In this document: piece after piece, positions 17,680-27,235 of the stretch | Layout: every line of letters starts with the position of its first letter | Numbering within the stretch: the stretch's first letter is position 1 | From: Microcystis viridis FACHB-1342 | GTDB lineage: Bacteria > Cyanobacteriota > Cyanobacteriia > Cyanobacteriales > Microcystaceae | DNA length: 64,000 bases | Assembly (NCBI RefSeq): GCF_014698335.1 | Contig: NZ_JACJSV010000011.1 | Coordinates: 20,517 to 84,516 of the forward strand | Direction: 5' to 3' | Program-made: the position numbers and the translations under genes | The notes under the pieces: generated by a model | What the model was told of the DNA's origin: nothing | Seen by the model: the letters and a program-made list of their open reading frames with translations, nothing else | The model's database searches: none

Positions 17680-19503
17680 ATGAAGTTAAATTACCTGACT
17701 TTATCATCTATCTGTTTAACGGTAACTTCCTTGATAATTATCGGCAGTCCAGCTATATCTTTAGCCGATCATAGATCACCAATAACTTTAGCTTCTCGGG
17801 ATTTATCAAACCAGCAACAGGGAAAAAAAATTATTCTTAATGGTCGTTCTTTGCCCGTTTCTTGGCGACAGTGGACAGCAGCAAATAGTACCAGAATCGC
17901 CATGGGTGACACGGGAGCAAGACAATTATTCGGCATGGATTTTCTTAGCACAAATGATCCGAAAAAGCAACCGATAAACTGGTTTAATTTACAAACTTTA
18001 TCGGCTAATTTGATCAATTCCGATCGCTGGCTGGATGTTACGGATATTTTACTAACAATGGGGGCAACAACCACTATTAATGGTGATAGTTTAACTATTA
18101 ACTTTCCTGCTGCCCAGATTCAAGATATTCAGCTAGAAAATTATGGAGCAGTACAAAGGATTATTATTCAACTCGATCGCCCGACCTTTTGGCAAGTTAG
18201 TCAAGCAAAAAATGAAGCAGTGATTACCCTAGAAGGAAATGCCCAGCAATCGCTCATCTCTAGGTTTCAACCCCAAACTATCAGCAACAGTAACCAAAAT
18301 AACGATGAAGATGATCTAGGCAACTCCAATAATAACTTACCCACTCAGATCACTTCCTTAGAAAATAATGGAGTGATCAGTCGTTTAAAAATTAACCTTC
18401 CCACTGCCTACGGATTACAGATCAGCAGTGTGGCTAATCCTCCCCGAATTATCATTGATTCTCGTCCCGATGCTATGGATGAAAAGCGCATTGTTTGGCA
18501 ACCAGGATTAGTCTGGAATCAAAAATATATCCAGTTAGACAAAGATTGGTTTCCCGTGACTTGGTTAGAAATCGATCCCAGAAATCCTCAGATAACTATT
18601 AAACCAATTACCGCTAATTCCACCTCAATGCGCGGCACTAATCCCCTGATCACGATTAATAGCGAAAGTAACGCAGTAGCGATGATTAATGGCGGCTTTT
18701 TTAATCGTAATAATCAGTTACCTTTGGGGGCAATTCGTGTGGATGGCAAATGGTTATCTGGACCAATTTTAAACCGAGGAGCGATCGCATGGGATAATCG
18801 TGGTAAAATCAGGATCGATCGCCTTAGTTTAGAGGAAACCCTGATTACTGCCACCGGACAACGTTTTCCCCTAACCCAGTTAAATAGTGCCTTTGTGGCA
18901 GCCGGCTGCAGTCGTTATACTCGCGATTGGGGGAGTAATTATCATCCCCTCACCGAGCGGGAAACTGGGTTAGTCGTCCAAGGCGATCGCGTAACGGAGA
19001 AATTAAATAATCTTTCCCCACAGAACAGTATAGAAGTACCAGAAAATGGCTATTTAGTCATCTGCCGAAAGACAGATATTAATTTAAATATTGGTGAGAC
19101 AGTCAACCTCGATAGCGTCACCCTACCGGGAGATTTTGCTAATTATCCTCAGATTTTAGGTGCTGGCCCCCTATTATTGCAGAATGGGCGCATAGTTTTA
19201 GATGGAAATGCCGAAAAATTTAGTCCTGCATTCCAAAATCAACAAGCTTCCCGCAGTGCGATCGCAGTTAGTCAAGAAGGAAAAATTCTGCTAGTTGCCA
19301 TCCATAATCGCGTCGGGGGAAGGGGGGCAACTTTAGGCGAATTAGCCCGAATTTTGCTGTTAATGGCGGCAAAGGACGGTTTAAACCTAGATGGGGGTAG
19401 TTCCACCGGGATAGCCTTGGCGGGTTATCTGCTCGATCGCTCTGCCGTTACCGCCGCAAAAGTCCATAATGGAATAGGAATATTTTTATCCCCGTCTCCT
19501 TGA
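17680..19503 (+). CDS. phosphodiester glycosidase family (NAGPA-like) exported protein
   Basis: A 607-residue protein with an N-terminal signal peptide (TLSSICLTVTSLIIIGSPA). A middle beta-rich region (about 150-270) resembles AMIN-type or copper-amine-oxidase-like repeats. The C-terminal half carries the NAGPA domain: AVAMINGGFFNRNNQLPLGA, GSQ-like segments and LNLDGGSSTGIALAGY. Such domains cleave phosphodiester-linked sugars; in cyanobacteria the substrate in the periplasm or envelope is unknown. It starts 2 bp after panC/cmk and overlaps the next gene by 4 bp, so it is within an operon. Confidence 0.85.
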   Translation: MKLNYLTLSSICLTVTSLIIIGSPAISLADHRSPITLASRDLSNQQQGKKIILNGRSLPVSWRQWTAANSTRIAMGDTGARQLFGMDFLSTNDPKKQPINWFNLQTLSANLINSDRWLDVTDILLTMGATTTINGDSLTINFPAAQIQDIQLENYGAVQRIIIQLDRPTFWQVSQAKNEAVITLEGNAQQSLISRFQPQTISNSNQNNDEDDLGNSNNNLPTQITSLENNGVISRLKINLPTAYGLQISSVANPPRIIIDSRPDAMDEKRIVWQPGLVWNQKYIQLDKDWFPVTWLEIDPRNPQITIKPITANSTSMRGTNPLITINSESNAVAMINGGFFNRNNQLPLGAIRVDGKWLSGPILNRGAIAWDNRGKIRIDRLSLEETLITATGQRFPLTQLNSAFVAAGCSRYTRDWGSNYHPLTERETGLVVQGDRVTEKLNNLSPQNSIEVPENGYLVICRKTDINLNIGETVNLDSVTLPGDFANYPQILGAGPLLLQNGRIVLDGNAEKFSPAFQNQQASRSAIAVSQEGKILLVAIHNRVGGRGATLGELARILLLMAAKDGLNLDGGSSTGIALAGYLLDRSAVTAAKVHNGIGIFLSPSP

Positions 19504-19841
19504 AAGGTGTGAAAACAATGGATAATAGCGACTGGATTAAACAATTGCTGCTGATGGGTATTGGCACCACTTCCATGGTGGCAGAAAAGATCAAAGAAGT
19601 GAGCGACGAATTAGTCAAAGACGGTAAAATCAATTCTGATCAGGCTAAAAACTTTGTCGATGATCTGATGACACAGATGAAGTCTGAACAGGGGAGCTTC
19701 GAGAACAACTTAGAACGCTATATTCGCCAGATTTTGCAGGATTTAGGGGTTCCCCGACAATCGGAAATGGACGAACTGCGGGGAAGGATTGATAGATTAG
19801 AACGACAGGTGAGAGACTTAGAGAATAAACTCTGGCGTTAG
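19500..19841 (+). CDS. phasin-like small helical protein
   Basis: A 113-residue, almost fully helical protein. It has a hydrophobic LLLMGIGTTSMVAEKI near the N-terminus, then KVSDELVKDGKI-type charged helices, and a C-terminal heptad coiled coil (MDELRGRIDRLERQVRDLE). This matches the phasin/PhaF-like family also seen as stand-alone cyanobacterial proteins. No polyhydroxybutyrate genes are nearby, so a general surface-binding or chaperone role is as likely as granule binding. An internal ATG at 19518 (MDNSDW), preceded by AAAGGTG, may be the true start; the first ATG overlaps the previous stop. Confidence 0.75.
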   Translation: MKGVKTMDNSDWIKQLLLMGIGTTSMVAEKIKEVSDELVKDGKINSDQAKNFVDDLMTQMKSEQGSFENNLERYIRQILQDLGVPRQSEMDELRGRIDRLERQVRDLENKLWR

Positions 19842-19847
19842 GGAACT

Positions 19848-20366
19848 ATGAAATCAATGCGCGAAATCTTGCTCAGTTTTGCTATCATTGCGGTTTGTGG
19901 CTTATTTTTAATCCTTGCTTCCCTCTTTGGTGGAGGGGAAAAAGCCAATGCGATCGCCGCAGAAATCGATCCACCCCCTATCACTCAAACTATTAATAAG
20001 GAAATCATCTCCATGGATTTAGATCAAGCAGTTACCACCGATTCGGGACTAAAATACATCGATATCGTGGAAGGAACTGGAGAAACTCCCCAAAAAGGTC
20101 AAAAAGTGACTGTTCACTACACGGGAACCCTGACAGACGGCAAAAAATTCGATAGTTCTAAGGATCGCAATCAACCTTTTACCTTTACCATTGGAGTTGG
20201 TCAAGTGATCAAAGGATGGGATGAAGGAGTCGCATCGATGAAAGTCGGTGGGCAGCGTACCTTAATTATCCCCCCAGAATTAGGTTATGGTGCGCGGGGT
20301 GCCGGTGGGGTAATTCCTCCCAACGCGACTTTACTTTTCGATGTGGAATTGTTGGGAGTTAAATAG
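19848..20366 (+). CDS. FKBP-type peptidyl-prolyl cis-trans isomerase, membrane anchored
   Basis: A 172-residue protein. Residues 5-28 form a signal or anchor helix ([20 protein letters not shown]). The FKBP domain (about 60-172) is complete: [49 protein letters not shown] and [14 protein letters not shown]. It catalyses proline isomerisation, probably in the periplasm or thylakoid lumen. It is the last gene of the panC/cmk unit, 6 bp after the phasin-like gene, and is followed by a strong terminator. Confidence 0.93.
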   Translation: MKSMREILLSFAIIAVCGLFLILASLFGGGEKANAIAAEIDPPPITQTINKEIISMDLDQAVTTDSGLKYIDIVEGTGETPQKGQKVTVHYTGTLTDGKKFDSSKDRNQPFTFTIGVGQVIKGWDEGVASMKVGGQRTLIIPPELGYGARGAGGVIPPNATLLFDVELLGVK

Positions 20367-20391
20367 GTTTTTCCTCTGATTTTTCACTTCT

Positions 20392-20421
20392 ACCCGCATC
20401 TATCCTGAATGCGGGTTTTTT
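20392..20421 (+). terminator. rho-independent terminator after the FKBP gene
   Basis: ACCCGCAT, a 9-nt loop, ATGCGGGT and then TTTTTT. The stem is a perfect 8 bp. It closes the panC/cmk operon before the convergent psb28. Confidence 0.88.
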
Positions 20422-20449
20422 GACAGATTGCTGGAAGCTAAGGGCAAAA

Positions 20450-20788
20450 TCAGGAGGATTTAGTAAATTCTAGACCGTTTTCGCTGCCGTAACGCTCCAT
20501 AAAACGCATAAAACGATCCCACTCTGCGGGAGAATTAAAAACCACCGTAGCTTCGATCGCCGTGGGTTTACCGTTGATGAATTTGCCTTTTACTTCCCTG
20601 GTGACGATTTCTCCTTCTTCATCGACGAGATACATCCCCGTGATTTCCTCGGTTTGTTGATCTCCGAGGATAGTCGGTTGATCAAAATAAAATTTTGCCG
20701 ATCCCTTCTCTCCCGTTTTAGTGCGACTTAAGCGGATATCGGGAACAACTGGTTCTTTTAACCCCCGGGAAAACTGAATTTCTGCCAT
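20450..20788 (-). CDS. psb28: photosystem II reaction centre protein Psb28
   Basis: A 112-residue protein that matches cyanobacterial Psb28 throughout: [54 protein letters not shown] and [12 protein letters not shown]. It is a cytosolic-side assembly factor that binds the CP47/RC47 intermediate of photosystem II during assembly and repair. It is a single gene convergent with the FKBP operon. The call is secure. Confidence 0.96.
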   Translation of the reverse strand: MAEIQFSRGLKEPVVPDIRLSRTKTGEKGSAKFYFDQPTILGDQQTEEITGMYLVDEEGEIVTREVKGKFINGKPTAIEATVVFNSPAEWDRFMRFMERYGSENGLEFTKSS

Positions 20789-20974
20789 TACTTTTCTTTA
20801 TCCTTCTCATAAAATAGACATTTCTAGATCATCTCACACCAAGTCGCAAGTAAAAAGCAGATGGGACACCATAAACTTAAAGTATCCACGGTAAACTCGC
20901 GGGGGTGGGTTTGACTGATGAAAGATCACCTGTAAACCTCTCCCTTCCCACTGATAACCAATAACTGAGATGAG

Positions 20975-22483
20975 ATGGTTTTATTAGAAGCAGCGGTTCA
21001 TTCTTCCCTACGCGCTTTTTTACGCGAACAAGGACGCTTTTACTGGTCTCATCATCTCACTATGGGGCGACTGGTGGCTAGAGCTTTACGCTTAAAACGG
21101 TCCTCTCTCATACAAACTGGAACTACTCTGTCCCGTTATTGTCTCAGTTATCTCACCCCGGCTCTTTTAGGTGATACACCTGTTCTGATAGTTGCTCCAG
21201 AGTCGGAAGTAAACCTACTGTTAGAAGTGGAAATCCCCCGTCTGCAAGCATGGTTACAAACTCAGCGAGATATCCTCAAAAGCGATCGCTTTCCGGCTAA
21301 TTTTACCGGTTTACTCCTCACCACACCCCAACAATGGTTAGAGGATAAATTGGGCAATCTCGGTCATTTTCCCCAGAATATCGCCACTATAATCGATCGA
21401 GCCGAAGATTTAGAAACTTGTCTAGTAGATTATCTTACCGTCACCATTACTCCCGAACAATGGTCTGCTTTAGAGTCAGCATATCCCCAGCATAGAGAGT
21501 TTATAGACTTAATTAAAGCACAACTTAGCCAAAGTATTCTTGGTCATCCCATTAATCCCTATAATTGCTATCTTATTGATGCCAAGGAAAAAGAATATAT
21601 AATTGCTCTCCTGCAACGCTTGCATCAAGACTTAACCACTGATTCTGTTTGGCAACTTTTAGCGGCAAAAATCCCCGAGCATAATTATCTCCTCTGGACA
21701 TCAGTAGATCGAGATCGAGAAGAATTTACCCTAAAAATCAGTCCTTTGGAGGTGGCTAGTTTTTTCAAACCGATTTGGCAGCAGCAACCCTTTGTTTTAA
21801 TCGGCAGTTTTTTAGATAGCGAAAAATCCGCTAATTTATACCGTCAAAATCAAGGTATCGGAGAAATTTTAACTCTAAAGTTTGCAGCTGATCGCGAAAG
21901 TGAATATATTCATTTATATCTACCCGATCGCATCAGCGCCCCCAATACCCCCGAATTTCAACCGATGTTATTAAAGCAAGTGCGGGAATTAGTTAGTGCT
22001 AATCATACCAGTGAACAACCGATAGTAATTCTGATTGAAGATGTTCCCCTCAAAGCACAAATTGCCACCCAAATCGCAGCCGATTACGGTTCGCGAGTAC
22101 AAGTGGAAAAAACCGAGATTAATAATAATACTATTCTCGTTTGTGGTTGGCAATTCTGGCAAACCCATCAAGAAAAATTTCTCATCCCCAGTTTATTAAT
22201 TATCGCTACTTTACCCTTACCTTCCCCCGAAAATCCTCTTGTTGCTGGCAAAATTGCTTACTACAAACGACAACATCTCGACTGGTTTCGTGCCTATCTT
22301 TTACCCACAGCAGTGAGGGAAATTCAGCAATCTGTTCAGTCTCTCCGGGAGTGTCAAGGTTGTGTGGCTGTCCTCGATAATCGTGTCAATGCTCGCAGTT
22401 ATGGCCGACAAATTCTCTCCGCTTTAGAACCCTATGCTAAAGTTAATTATCTCGATCAACAATTTTTTCAAGATAAAGATTAA
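20975..22483 (+). CDS. DinG/helicase-like protein (cyanobacterial)
   Basis: A 502-residue protein that resembles a shortened superfamily 2 DinG-type helicase found across cyanobacteria. The segments LIQTGTTLSRYCLSYL, PVLIVAPESEVNLLL, LLLTTPQQWLEDK and TIIDRAEDLE recall motifs I, Ia and II, and PLPSPENPLVAGKIAYYK with VREIQQSVQSLRE recalls the C-terminal helicase motif V/VI region. However, the Walker A lysine is not in a standard GxGKT/S context and the DEAH box reads IIDRAED, so ATPase activity may be lost. DNA repair or unwinding is inferred only. It is a single gene. Confidence 0.6.
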   Translation: MVLLEAAVHSSLRAFLREQGRFYWSHHLTMGRLVARALRLKRSSLIQTGTTLSRYCLSYLTPALLGDTPVLIVAPESEVNLLLEVEIPRLQAWLQTQRDILKSDRFPANFTGLLLTTPQQWLEDKLGNLGHFPQNIATIIDRAEDLETCLVDYLTVTITPEQWSALESAYPQHREFIDLIKAQLSQSILGHPINPYNCYLIDAKEKEYIIALLQRLHQDLTTDSVWQLLAAKIPEHNYLLWTSVDRDREEFTLKISPLEVASFFKPIWQQQPFVLIGSFLDSEKSANLYRQNQGIGEILTLKFAADRESEYIHLYLPDRISAPNTPEFQPMLLKQVRELVSANHTSEQPIVILIEDVPLKAQIATQIAADYGSRVQVEKTEINNNTILVCGWQFWQTHQEKFLIPSLLIIATLPLPSPENPLVAGKIAYYKRQHLDWFRAYLLPTAVREIQQSVQSLRECQGCVAVLDNRVNARSYGRQILSALEPYAKVNYLDQQFFQDKD

Positions 22484-22487
22484 ATCA

Positions 22488-22731
22488 GTTATCAGTTATC
22501 AGTTATCAGTTATCAGATGGGGTGCATCTCAATTTTGTAGAAATATCTATATTACATTTGGGCGCACGCAGTGCGCCCCTACCATTGACGCGATAATATT
22601 ATTGTAGGGGCGAATTGCATTCGCCCTCTTGGAATAACTTCTGCTGCTCACCAATATGTGAGAGAATGTCACCAATAAGAGATGCACCCTATCAGTAATC
22701 AGTTCACTGTTCACTGTTTACTGATCACTGA
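22488..22731. repeat. repeat-filled spacer: heptamer arrays and dispersed elements
   Basis: CAGTTAT heptamers in tandem (22488-22516); the GGTGCATCTCAATTTTG repeat joined to GGGCGCACGCAGTGCGCCC (22521-22577); a TGTAGGGGCGAATTGCATT copy of the 10.5-kb family (22599-22627); then GTTCACTG/ACTGATC repeats up to the next gene. This is a typical Microcystis-like intergenic mosaic. Confidence 0.75.
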
Positions 22732-24279
22732 TCACTGATTACTGATAAAATCTCCCCCAGAGCCATATTTCCAACTATCTAAATAACGATGATAAAGATA
22801 TTTTTGCTTGTCGGGTAACTTTTCTAAAACAGGTTTTAAGGTGGCTGCCAAGGGATATAAACCACTATACAAAGCTAAATTAAAATAATGTCCCGTCCAA
22901 TCGATAAAAGGACTGATACCCACTTGTGGAATCATCGGTAAAACTAATTGAGGATTAACCAAAGGCAAAGTTTTTGAGAGGGAAGAAAACTGCACCACAT
23001 CCTGTAAAAACGGTTTTAAGACCTCATCTCCCAACTTATCCATTACCCGAAAAACTCCACTCATTAAGTCATTAATTTGATTGGGATTAGGGTTAGCAGA
23101 CATGGCAACACTCATAGTTTTTTGAAATAGCCACGTTACCGATATATTCGGTTGATAGGGTTGTAAAAGGGCTAAATCTTCTCGGTTTAAAGCATCAATT
23201 TGTAAAGCTTCCTCGATGGCAAAAGTTAGCCTTTTTAAATGTCTGACCATTGCCCCAAAACCACCAAAACTGACCGGAGATTGACTACCGCTACTATCTC
23301 CCACTGCTAGAATTCTTGACCAAGGCATTTTTAAAGGACTTTGACGATAGGCCGGGAAAAAACCCGCTAGAAAACGCTGAAATTTTACCGCTTCTAAATC
23401 CACCTTTTGATACTCTGGCAGTAATCTTAAATACTCCTCCATCAAAAATTCTAAACTAAAGCGATCGGGATGGGTATCAAGATAGGTAAATAAATAAGTT
23501 GTCCGACCATCCTTAGCGGGAAATGCTTCCCAAAAGTATTGACATTGGTGCAAGATTGGGGTAAAAGAATAAATCAAATCACCAGTTTCATTACTGGGAA
23601 AACCCTGACCGCAACTACCCACCACTAAACAAACTCCATCGGGTTTTTCTCCTTTTCTGGCCTGTTTTGCAATTGGGGAAAAATGACCCATGGCATCGAT
23701 TAATAAACGGGTTTTTAAAGTCATTTCTCCCGTTTTAACCATTACTCCATCGGGATGAATAATCCCCCCACTAAACCCCGAATTTTCTAATAACTTCCCT
23801 CCCGCTTGCAAAAACTTAGTTTTTAAAGTCTCTAGCAAATAAACCGGATTAACACCAATATTTAAAATATCTCTAACCCAAAGCTCATAACCTTGATAAA
23901 ATCCCACCCTCCCAGGATTATATTCCGTCGCTATCGCTTGATTTAATTCTGCTTCGGTCAATAAATCTAACTCTAAAAAACTGCTTAATTCTAAACGTGA
24001 AATATTCCACTCCTGCTCACGACCGCGCAGAATACCTCTTTCTAATAATGCCACACGCCAGCCCCTAGTTTGTAAAGCAGCCCCGATAAAAATTCCCAAA
24101 GTTCCCCCCGCAATAACTAGATCAAAATCCGTCTCTCCTAAAGATTCTTGACTTTGATTAATTACCGTAGGAATAAGCGGATTTTCTAAACGCAAAGCTT
24201 GCCAAGTTCGATCGCTGGCTCGCAATTGTTGTAAACTCTGAGGAGATACTCGATCGAGTAAAGATGCAACTAAAGACAT
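22732..24279 (-). CDS. cruP: CruP-like FAD-dependent oxidoreductase (lycopene-cyclase-related)
   Basis: A 515-residue flavoprotein. The FAD-binding Rossmann motif is DLVIAGGTLGIFIGAALQTRG, one base short of the classic GxGxxG (GGTLG). The REQEWNISR segment near residue 85 is, from memory, a hallmark of CruP, the paralogue of the lycopene cyclase CruA shared by cyanobacteria and plants. ILAVGDSSGSQSPVSFGGFG is the second FAD contact. CruP is linked to carotenoid metabolism and protection from oxidative stress, but cyclase activity is debated. It is soluble or peripheral; a C-terminal hydrophobic stretch could touch the membrane. It is a single gene. Confidence 0.68.
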   Translation of the reverse strand: MSLVASLLDRVSPQSLQQLRASDRTWQALRLENPLIPTVINQSQESLGETDFDLVIAGGTLGIFIGAALQTRGWRVALLERGILRGREQEWNISRLELSSFLELDLLTEAELNQAIATEYNPGRVGFYQGYELWVRDILNIGVNPVYLLETLKTKFLQAGGKLLENSGFSGGIIHPDGVMVKTGEMTLKTRLLIDAMGHFSPIAKQARKGEKPDGVCLVVGSCGQGFPSNETGDLIYSFTPILHQCQYFWEAFPAKDGRTTYLFTYLDTHPDRFSLEFLMEEYLRLLPEYQKVDLEAVKFQRFLAGFFPAYRQSPLKMPWSRILAVGDSSGSQSPVSFGGFGAMVRHLKRLTFAIEEALQIDALNREDLALLQPYQPNISVTWLFQKTMSVAMSANPNPNQINDLMSGVFRVMDKLGDEVLKPFLQDVVQFSSLSKTLPLVNPQLVLPMIPQVGISPFIDWTGHYFNLALYSGLYPLAATLKPVLEKLPDKQKYLYHRYLDSWKYGSGGDFISNQ

Positions 24280-24289
24280 AATCTTATAT

Positions 24290-24360
24290 CAGTTATCAGT
24301 TATCAGTTATCAGTTATCAGTTTTCAGTTTTCAGTTTTCAGTTCACTGTTTACTGACTGA
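24290..24360. repeat. tandem heptamer array (CAGTTAT / CAGTTTT)
   Basis: About four copies of the CAGTTAT heptamer pass into about four of CAGTTTT, then GTTCACTGTTTACTG. It belongs to the same short tandem repeat class as 22488-22516, 22690-22740, 37755-37800 and 47190-47240. Confidence 0.8.
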
Positions 24361-24446
24361 ACACTCAAAAAAGCACCCTTCTAGTCGTTTCCTAACAGTG
24401 GAGACTTGCTACCTCACCATTAAGATAACTGCTCTATACGAGAAAC

Positions 24447-24827
24447 CTATTTAGATTGGAAAAACTTTTTCCCTTCTTCAATGAGTTTATTAATATCCTT
24501 GAGAGAAACTCCGAAAATTGCTAAAACTCCCGTAAAGACTAACAAAAAACCGATAAAACTATTTCGATCATAGAGAAATAACCCCACTAAAACGATAAAA
24601 TAGGGAGAGAGAATTTTACTAATATTTTCAACTACAGTAACCACCTCTGGAGTAGGAGTCTCAACAAGATTAATATCAGTTTTATCCTGATCTGGTTCGA
24701 GATTTTGCTTAATTGAAAACATCACCTCCTGTAAGTCTTTTACCTCCGGTGGGTTCGGTTCCTTCGCTGGTTTGCCAAACATTGTTAACTCCCTCGCCAA
24801 TTTATCTATATCCTCTATGGTAGCCAA
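24447..24827 (-). CDS. small membrane protein of unknown function
   Basis: A 126-residue protein. The N-terminal 65 residues are polar and likely cytoplasmic. Residues about 70-115 hold two membrane helices (SPYFIVLVGLFLYD and FIGFLLVFTGVLAIFGVSL), and a short basic tail follows. No known domain was recognised. It stands alone, divergent from leuA with 130 bp between. The coding call rests on length, composition and a clear helix pattern. Confidence 0.65.
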   Translation of the reverse strand: MATIEDIDKLARELTMFGKPAKEPNPPEVKDLQEVMFSIKQNLEPDQDKTDINLVETPTPEVVTVVENISKILSPYFIVLVGLFLYDRNSFIGFLLVFTGVLAIFGVSLKDINKLIEEGKKFFQSK

Positions 24828-24957
24828 AAAAAGGGCAAGCGGGAAAAGCGCGAGCAGGTCGAGAAATTCTCAGGGCAATTTTCCTTATAACCCCCTCGGC
24901 CTCGGCTGCTATAATCAGAGGAACAACTCCCAAGTTCGTTAACGGTACAAAAAAACT

Positions 24958-26559
24958 ATGAATACCAGTCCAGACCGTGTGATTATCTTCGATACCACCC
25001 TTCGAGATGGGGAACAGTCCCCGGGTGCCGCTTTAAATGTGGATGAGAAGCTAACCATAGCGCGCGCACTGGCACGACTGGGAGTTGATGTCATTGAAGC
25101 AGGTTTTCCCCACGCTAGTCCGGGGGACTTTGATGCGGTGCAGAAAATTGCCGCCAGCGTCGGCAGCGAAGCTGATAGCCCGATTATTTGCGGATTAGCC
25201 CGGGCTACTCAAAAAGATATCAAATCAGCAGCCGATGCGCTCAGACCCGCCGCCAAGCCCAGAATTCACACCTTCCTAGCCACATCTGATATACATCTCC
25301 AATACAAACTTAAGAAGACTCGTCAGGAAGTTCTTGAGATTGTGCCGGAAATGGTGGCCTATGCCAAATCCTTCCTTAATGATGTGGAATTTTCCCCCGA
25401 AGATGCCGGCCGCAGCGATCCGGAATTTCTCTATCAAGTCCTCGAAAGAGCGATCGCCGCAGGAGCCACCACCGTTAATATTCCCGATACCGTCGGTTAT
25501 ACCACCCCTAGCGAATTTGGGGCTTTAATCCGGGGAATTAAGGAAAATGTCCCCAATATCGACCAAGCAATTATCTCCGTCCATGGTCACGACGATTTAG
25601 GGTTAGCGGTGGCTAATTTCCTCGAAGCAGTTAAAAATGGCGCTCGACAGTTGGAATGTACCATTAACGGTATCGGTGAGCGTGCCGGTAATGCTTCCCT
25701 AGAAGAATTGGTGATGGCTCTTCATGTGCGGCGCTCCTATTTTAATCCTTTCCTCGGTCGTCCCCCAGAGTCCACGGAACCTTTAACCAAGATCAACACC
25801 AAGGAAATCTATCGCACTTCTCGCCTAGTTTCTAATCTTACCGGCATGATCGTGCAACCGAATAAGGCGATCGTCGGTGCTAACGCTTTCGCACACGAGT
25901 CGGGAATCCATCAGGACGGGGTGTTAAAACATAAACTCACCTATGAGATTATGGATGCAGAATCGATCGGTTTGACCCATAATCAGATCGTCCTCGGTAA
26001 ACTCTCCGGCCGCAACGCTTTTCGCTCTCGTTTACAGGAATTGGGTTTTGAGCTTTCGGAAACGGAACTTAATAACGCTTTCATCCAGTTTAAGGAAATG
26101 GCCGATCGCAAAAAGGAAATCACCGATCGCGATCTAGAAGCTATTGTTAACGATGAAATCGATACGGTTCCCGATCACTTCCGCCTTGAGCTAGTACAAG
26201 TGTCCTGTGGAAATAGTGCCAGACCCACGGCCACCGTAACGATTCGCACTCCCGACGGTAGCGAGTTATCCGATGCGGCCATTGGTACAGGACCAGTGGA
26301 TGCTCTCTGCAAGGCGATCGATCGAGTGGTGCAGATTCCGAACGAATTAATCTCATTCTCGGTGCGGGAAGTTACCGAGGGAATCGATGCTTTGGGAGAA
26401 GTGACTATCCGTCTCCGTTACGAAGGACGCACCTATTCTGCTCGCGCGGCCGATACCGATATTATTGTCGCCTCCGCTCGTGCCTACGTCAGCGCCTTAA
26501 ACCGTCTCCACGTCGCACTGCAGCAGAAGGAAAAAACCCCAGAAATGGTACAAGTCTAG
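24958..26559 (+). CDS. leuA: 2-isopropylmalate synthase
   Basis: A 533-residue LeuA type 1 enzyme. It condenses acetyl-CoA with 2-oxoisovalerate, the first committed step of leucine synthesis. The catalytic barrel shows [23 protein letters not shown]-type segments, [14 protein letters not shown] (metal ligands) and [12 protein letters not shown]. The C-terminal regulatory LeuA dimer domain (about 400-520, with [12 protein letters not shown]) binds leucine for feedback inhibition. The start is the ATG at 24958. A single gene with no linked leuB/C/D here, as is usual in cyanobacteria. Confidence 0.96.
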   Translation: MNTSPDRVIIFDTTLRDGEQSPGAALNVDEKLTIARALARLGVDVIEAGFPHASPGDFDAVQKIAASVGSEADSPIICGLARATQKDIKSAADALRPAAKPRIHTFLATSDIHLQYKLKKTRQEVLEIVPEMVAYAKSFLNDVEFSPEDAGRSDPEFLYQVLERAIAAGATTVNIPDTVGYTTPSEFGALIRGIKENVPNIDQAIISVHGHDDLGLAVANFLEAVKNGARQLECTINGIGERAGNASLEELVMALHVRRSYFNPFLGRPPESTEPLTKINTKEIYRTSRLVSNLTGMIVQPNKAIVGANAFAHESGIHQDGVLKHKLTYEIMDAESIGLTHNQIVLGKLSGRNAFRSRLQELGFELSETELNNAFIQFKEMADRKKEITDRDLEAIVNDEIDTVPDHFRLELVQVSCGNSARPTATVTIRTPDGSELSDAAIGTGPVDALCKAIDRVVQIPNELISFSVREVTEGIDALGEVTIRLRYEGRTYSARAADTDIIVASARAYVSALNRLHVALQQKEKTPEMVQV

Positions 26560-27235
26560 ATAGGGTTTTAGGGTGTTAGGGTTTTAGGGTTTTAGTTGAA
26601 ATTCCCCCACTACCCCACCACCCCACTTCCCCACACCCCACACCCCACACCCCACTCCCCATCTCCCCACGGTGCTATTGGAGAAAATCTTAAATTTGTC
26701 TCGCAAATTTCTAAAATGTTGCTAAGTTAATATTATGAGCTTGCGCTCTAACAATTTTAATACACTTGTATTGAAATTGGATTCGCGTAAAAGCAATGAG
26801 GGATGAAATTTGTCCGTAAGAATCCGATCAAATTAAATACAATAGCTAAAGACTAAAGGAATTAGCAAGGGCCAATAGGGATTATGTTCCTCTTGCCAGT
26901 GGGAACAGTTAACCCATCCCATAATTCCTTTGATACTTAGCTATCTGGTCAACACCGCAGACAAACCGGCGATCGGATTCCAGTCCTCCAGCCATTTACC
27001 CAATTTTTGCAGGAGCCAGATTATGAGTTGACCGAGCTAAAACGGCATTCCGTGTCGCTAAAATCGCATCGACACAAGGAAATTTAAGCAAAAATCTTCT
27101 CCCATTTGTTGTAATTAAAGCTACAATCGGAAAAGTCTTTCCCCGTCTCGGATTTGAGACACAAATTTGTTCAGTATCACCTAGATTGAGATTCGATCTT
27201 CTAGTTTTGCACAGAAGGAGCAAGAGGAAAACGGC
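26560..27235. other. long spacer before the sigma factor gene
   Basis: No gene seen. 26568-26595 repeats TTAGGG/TTTTAGGG units; 26610-26665 repeats CACACCCC. Positions 26700-27235 hold no domain-bearing reading frame and are probably the long leader and promoter region of the sigma factor gene; short frames at 26996-27250 run against it and are rejected. Confidence 0.5.

Noticed and set aside
26568..26595. Telomere-like TTAGGG units
   Set aside because: A handful of imperfect units in a bacterial spacer; simple sequence slippage explains it.
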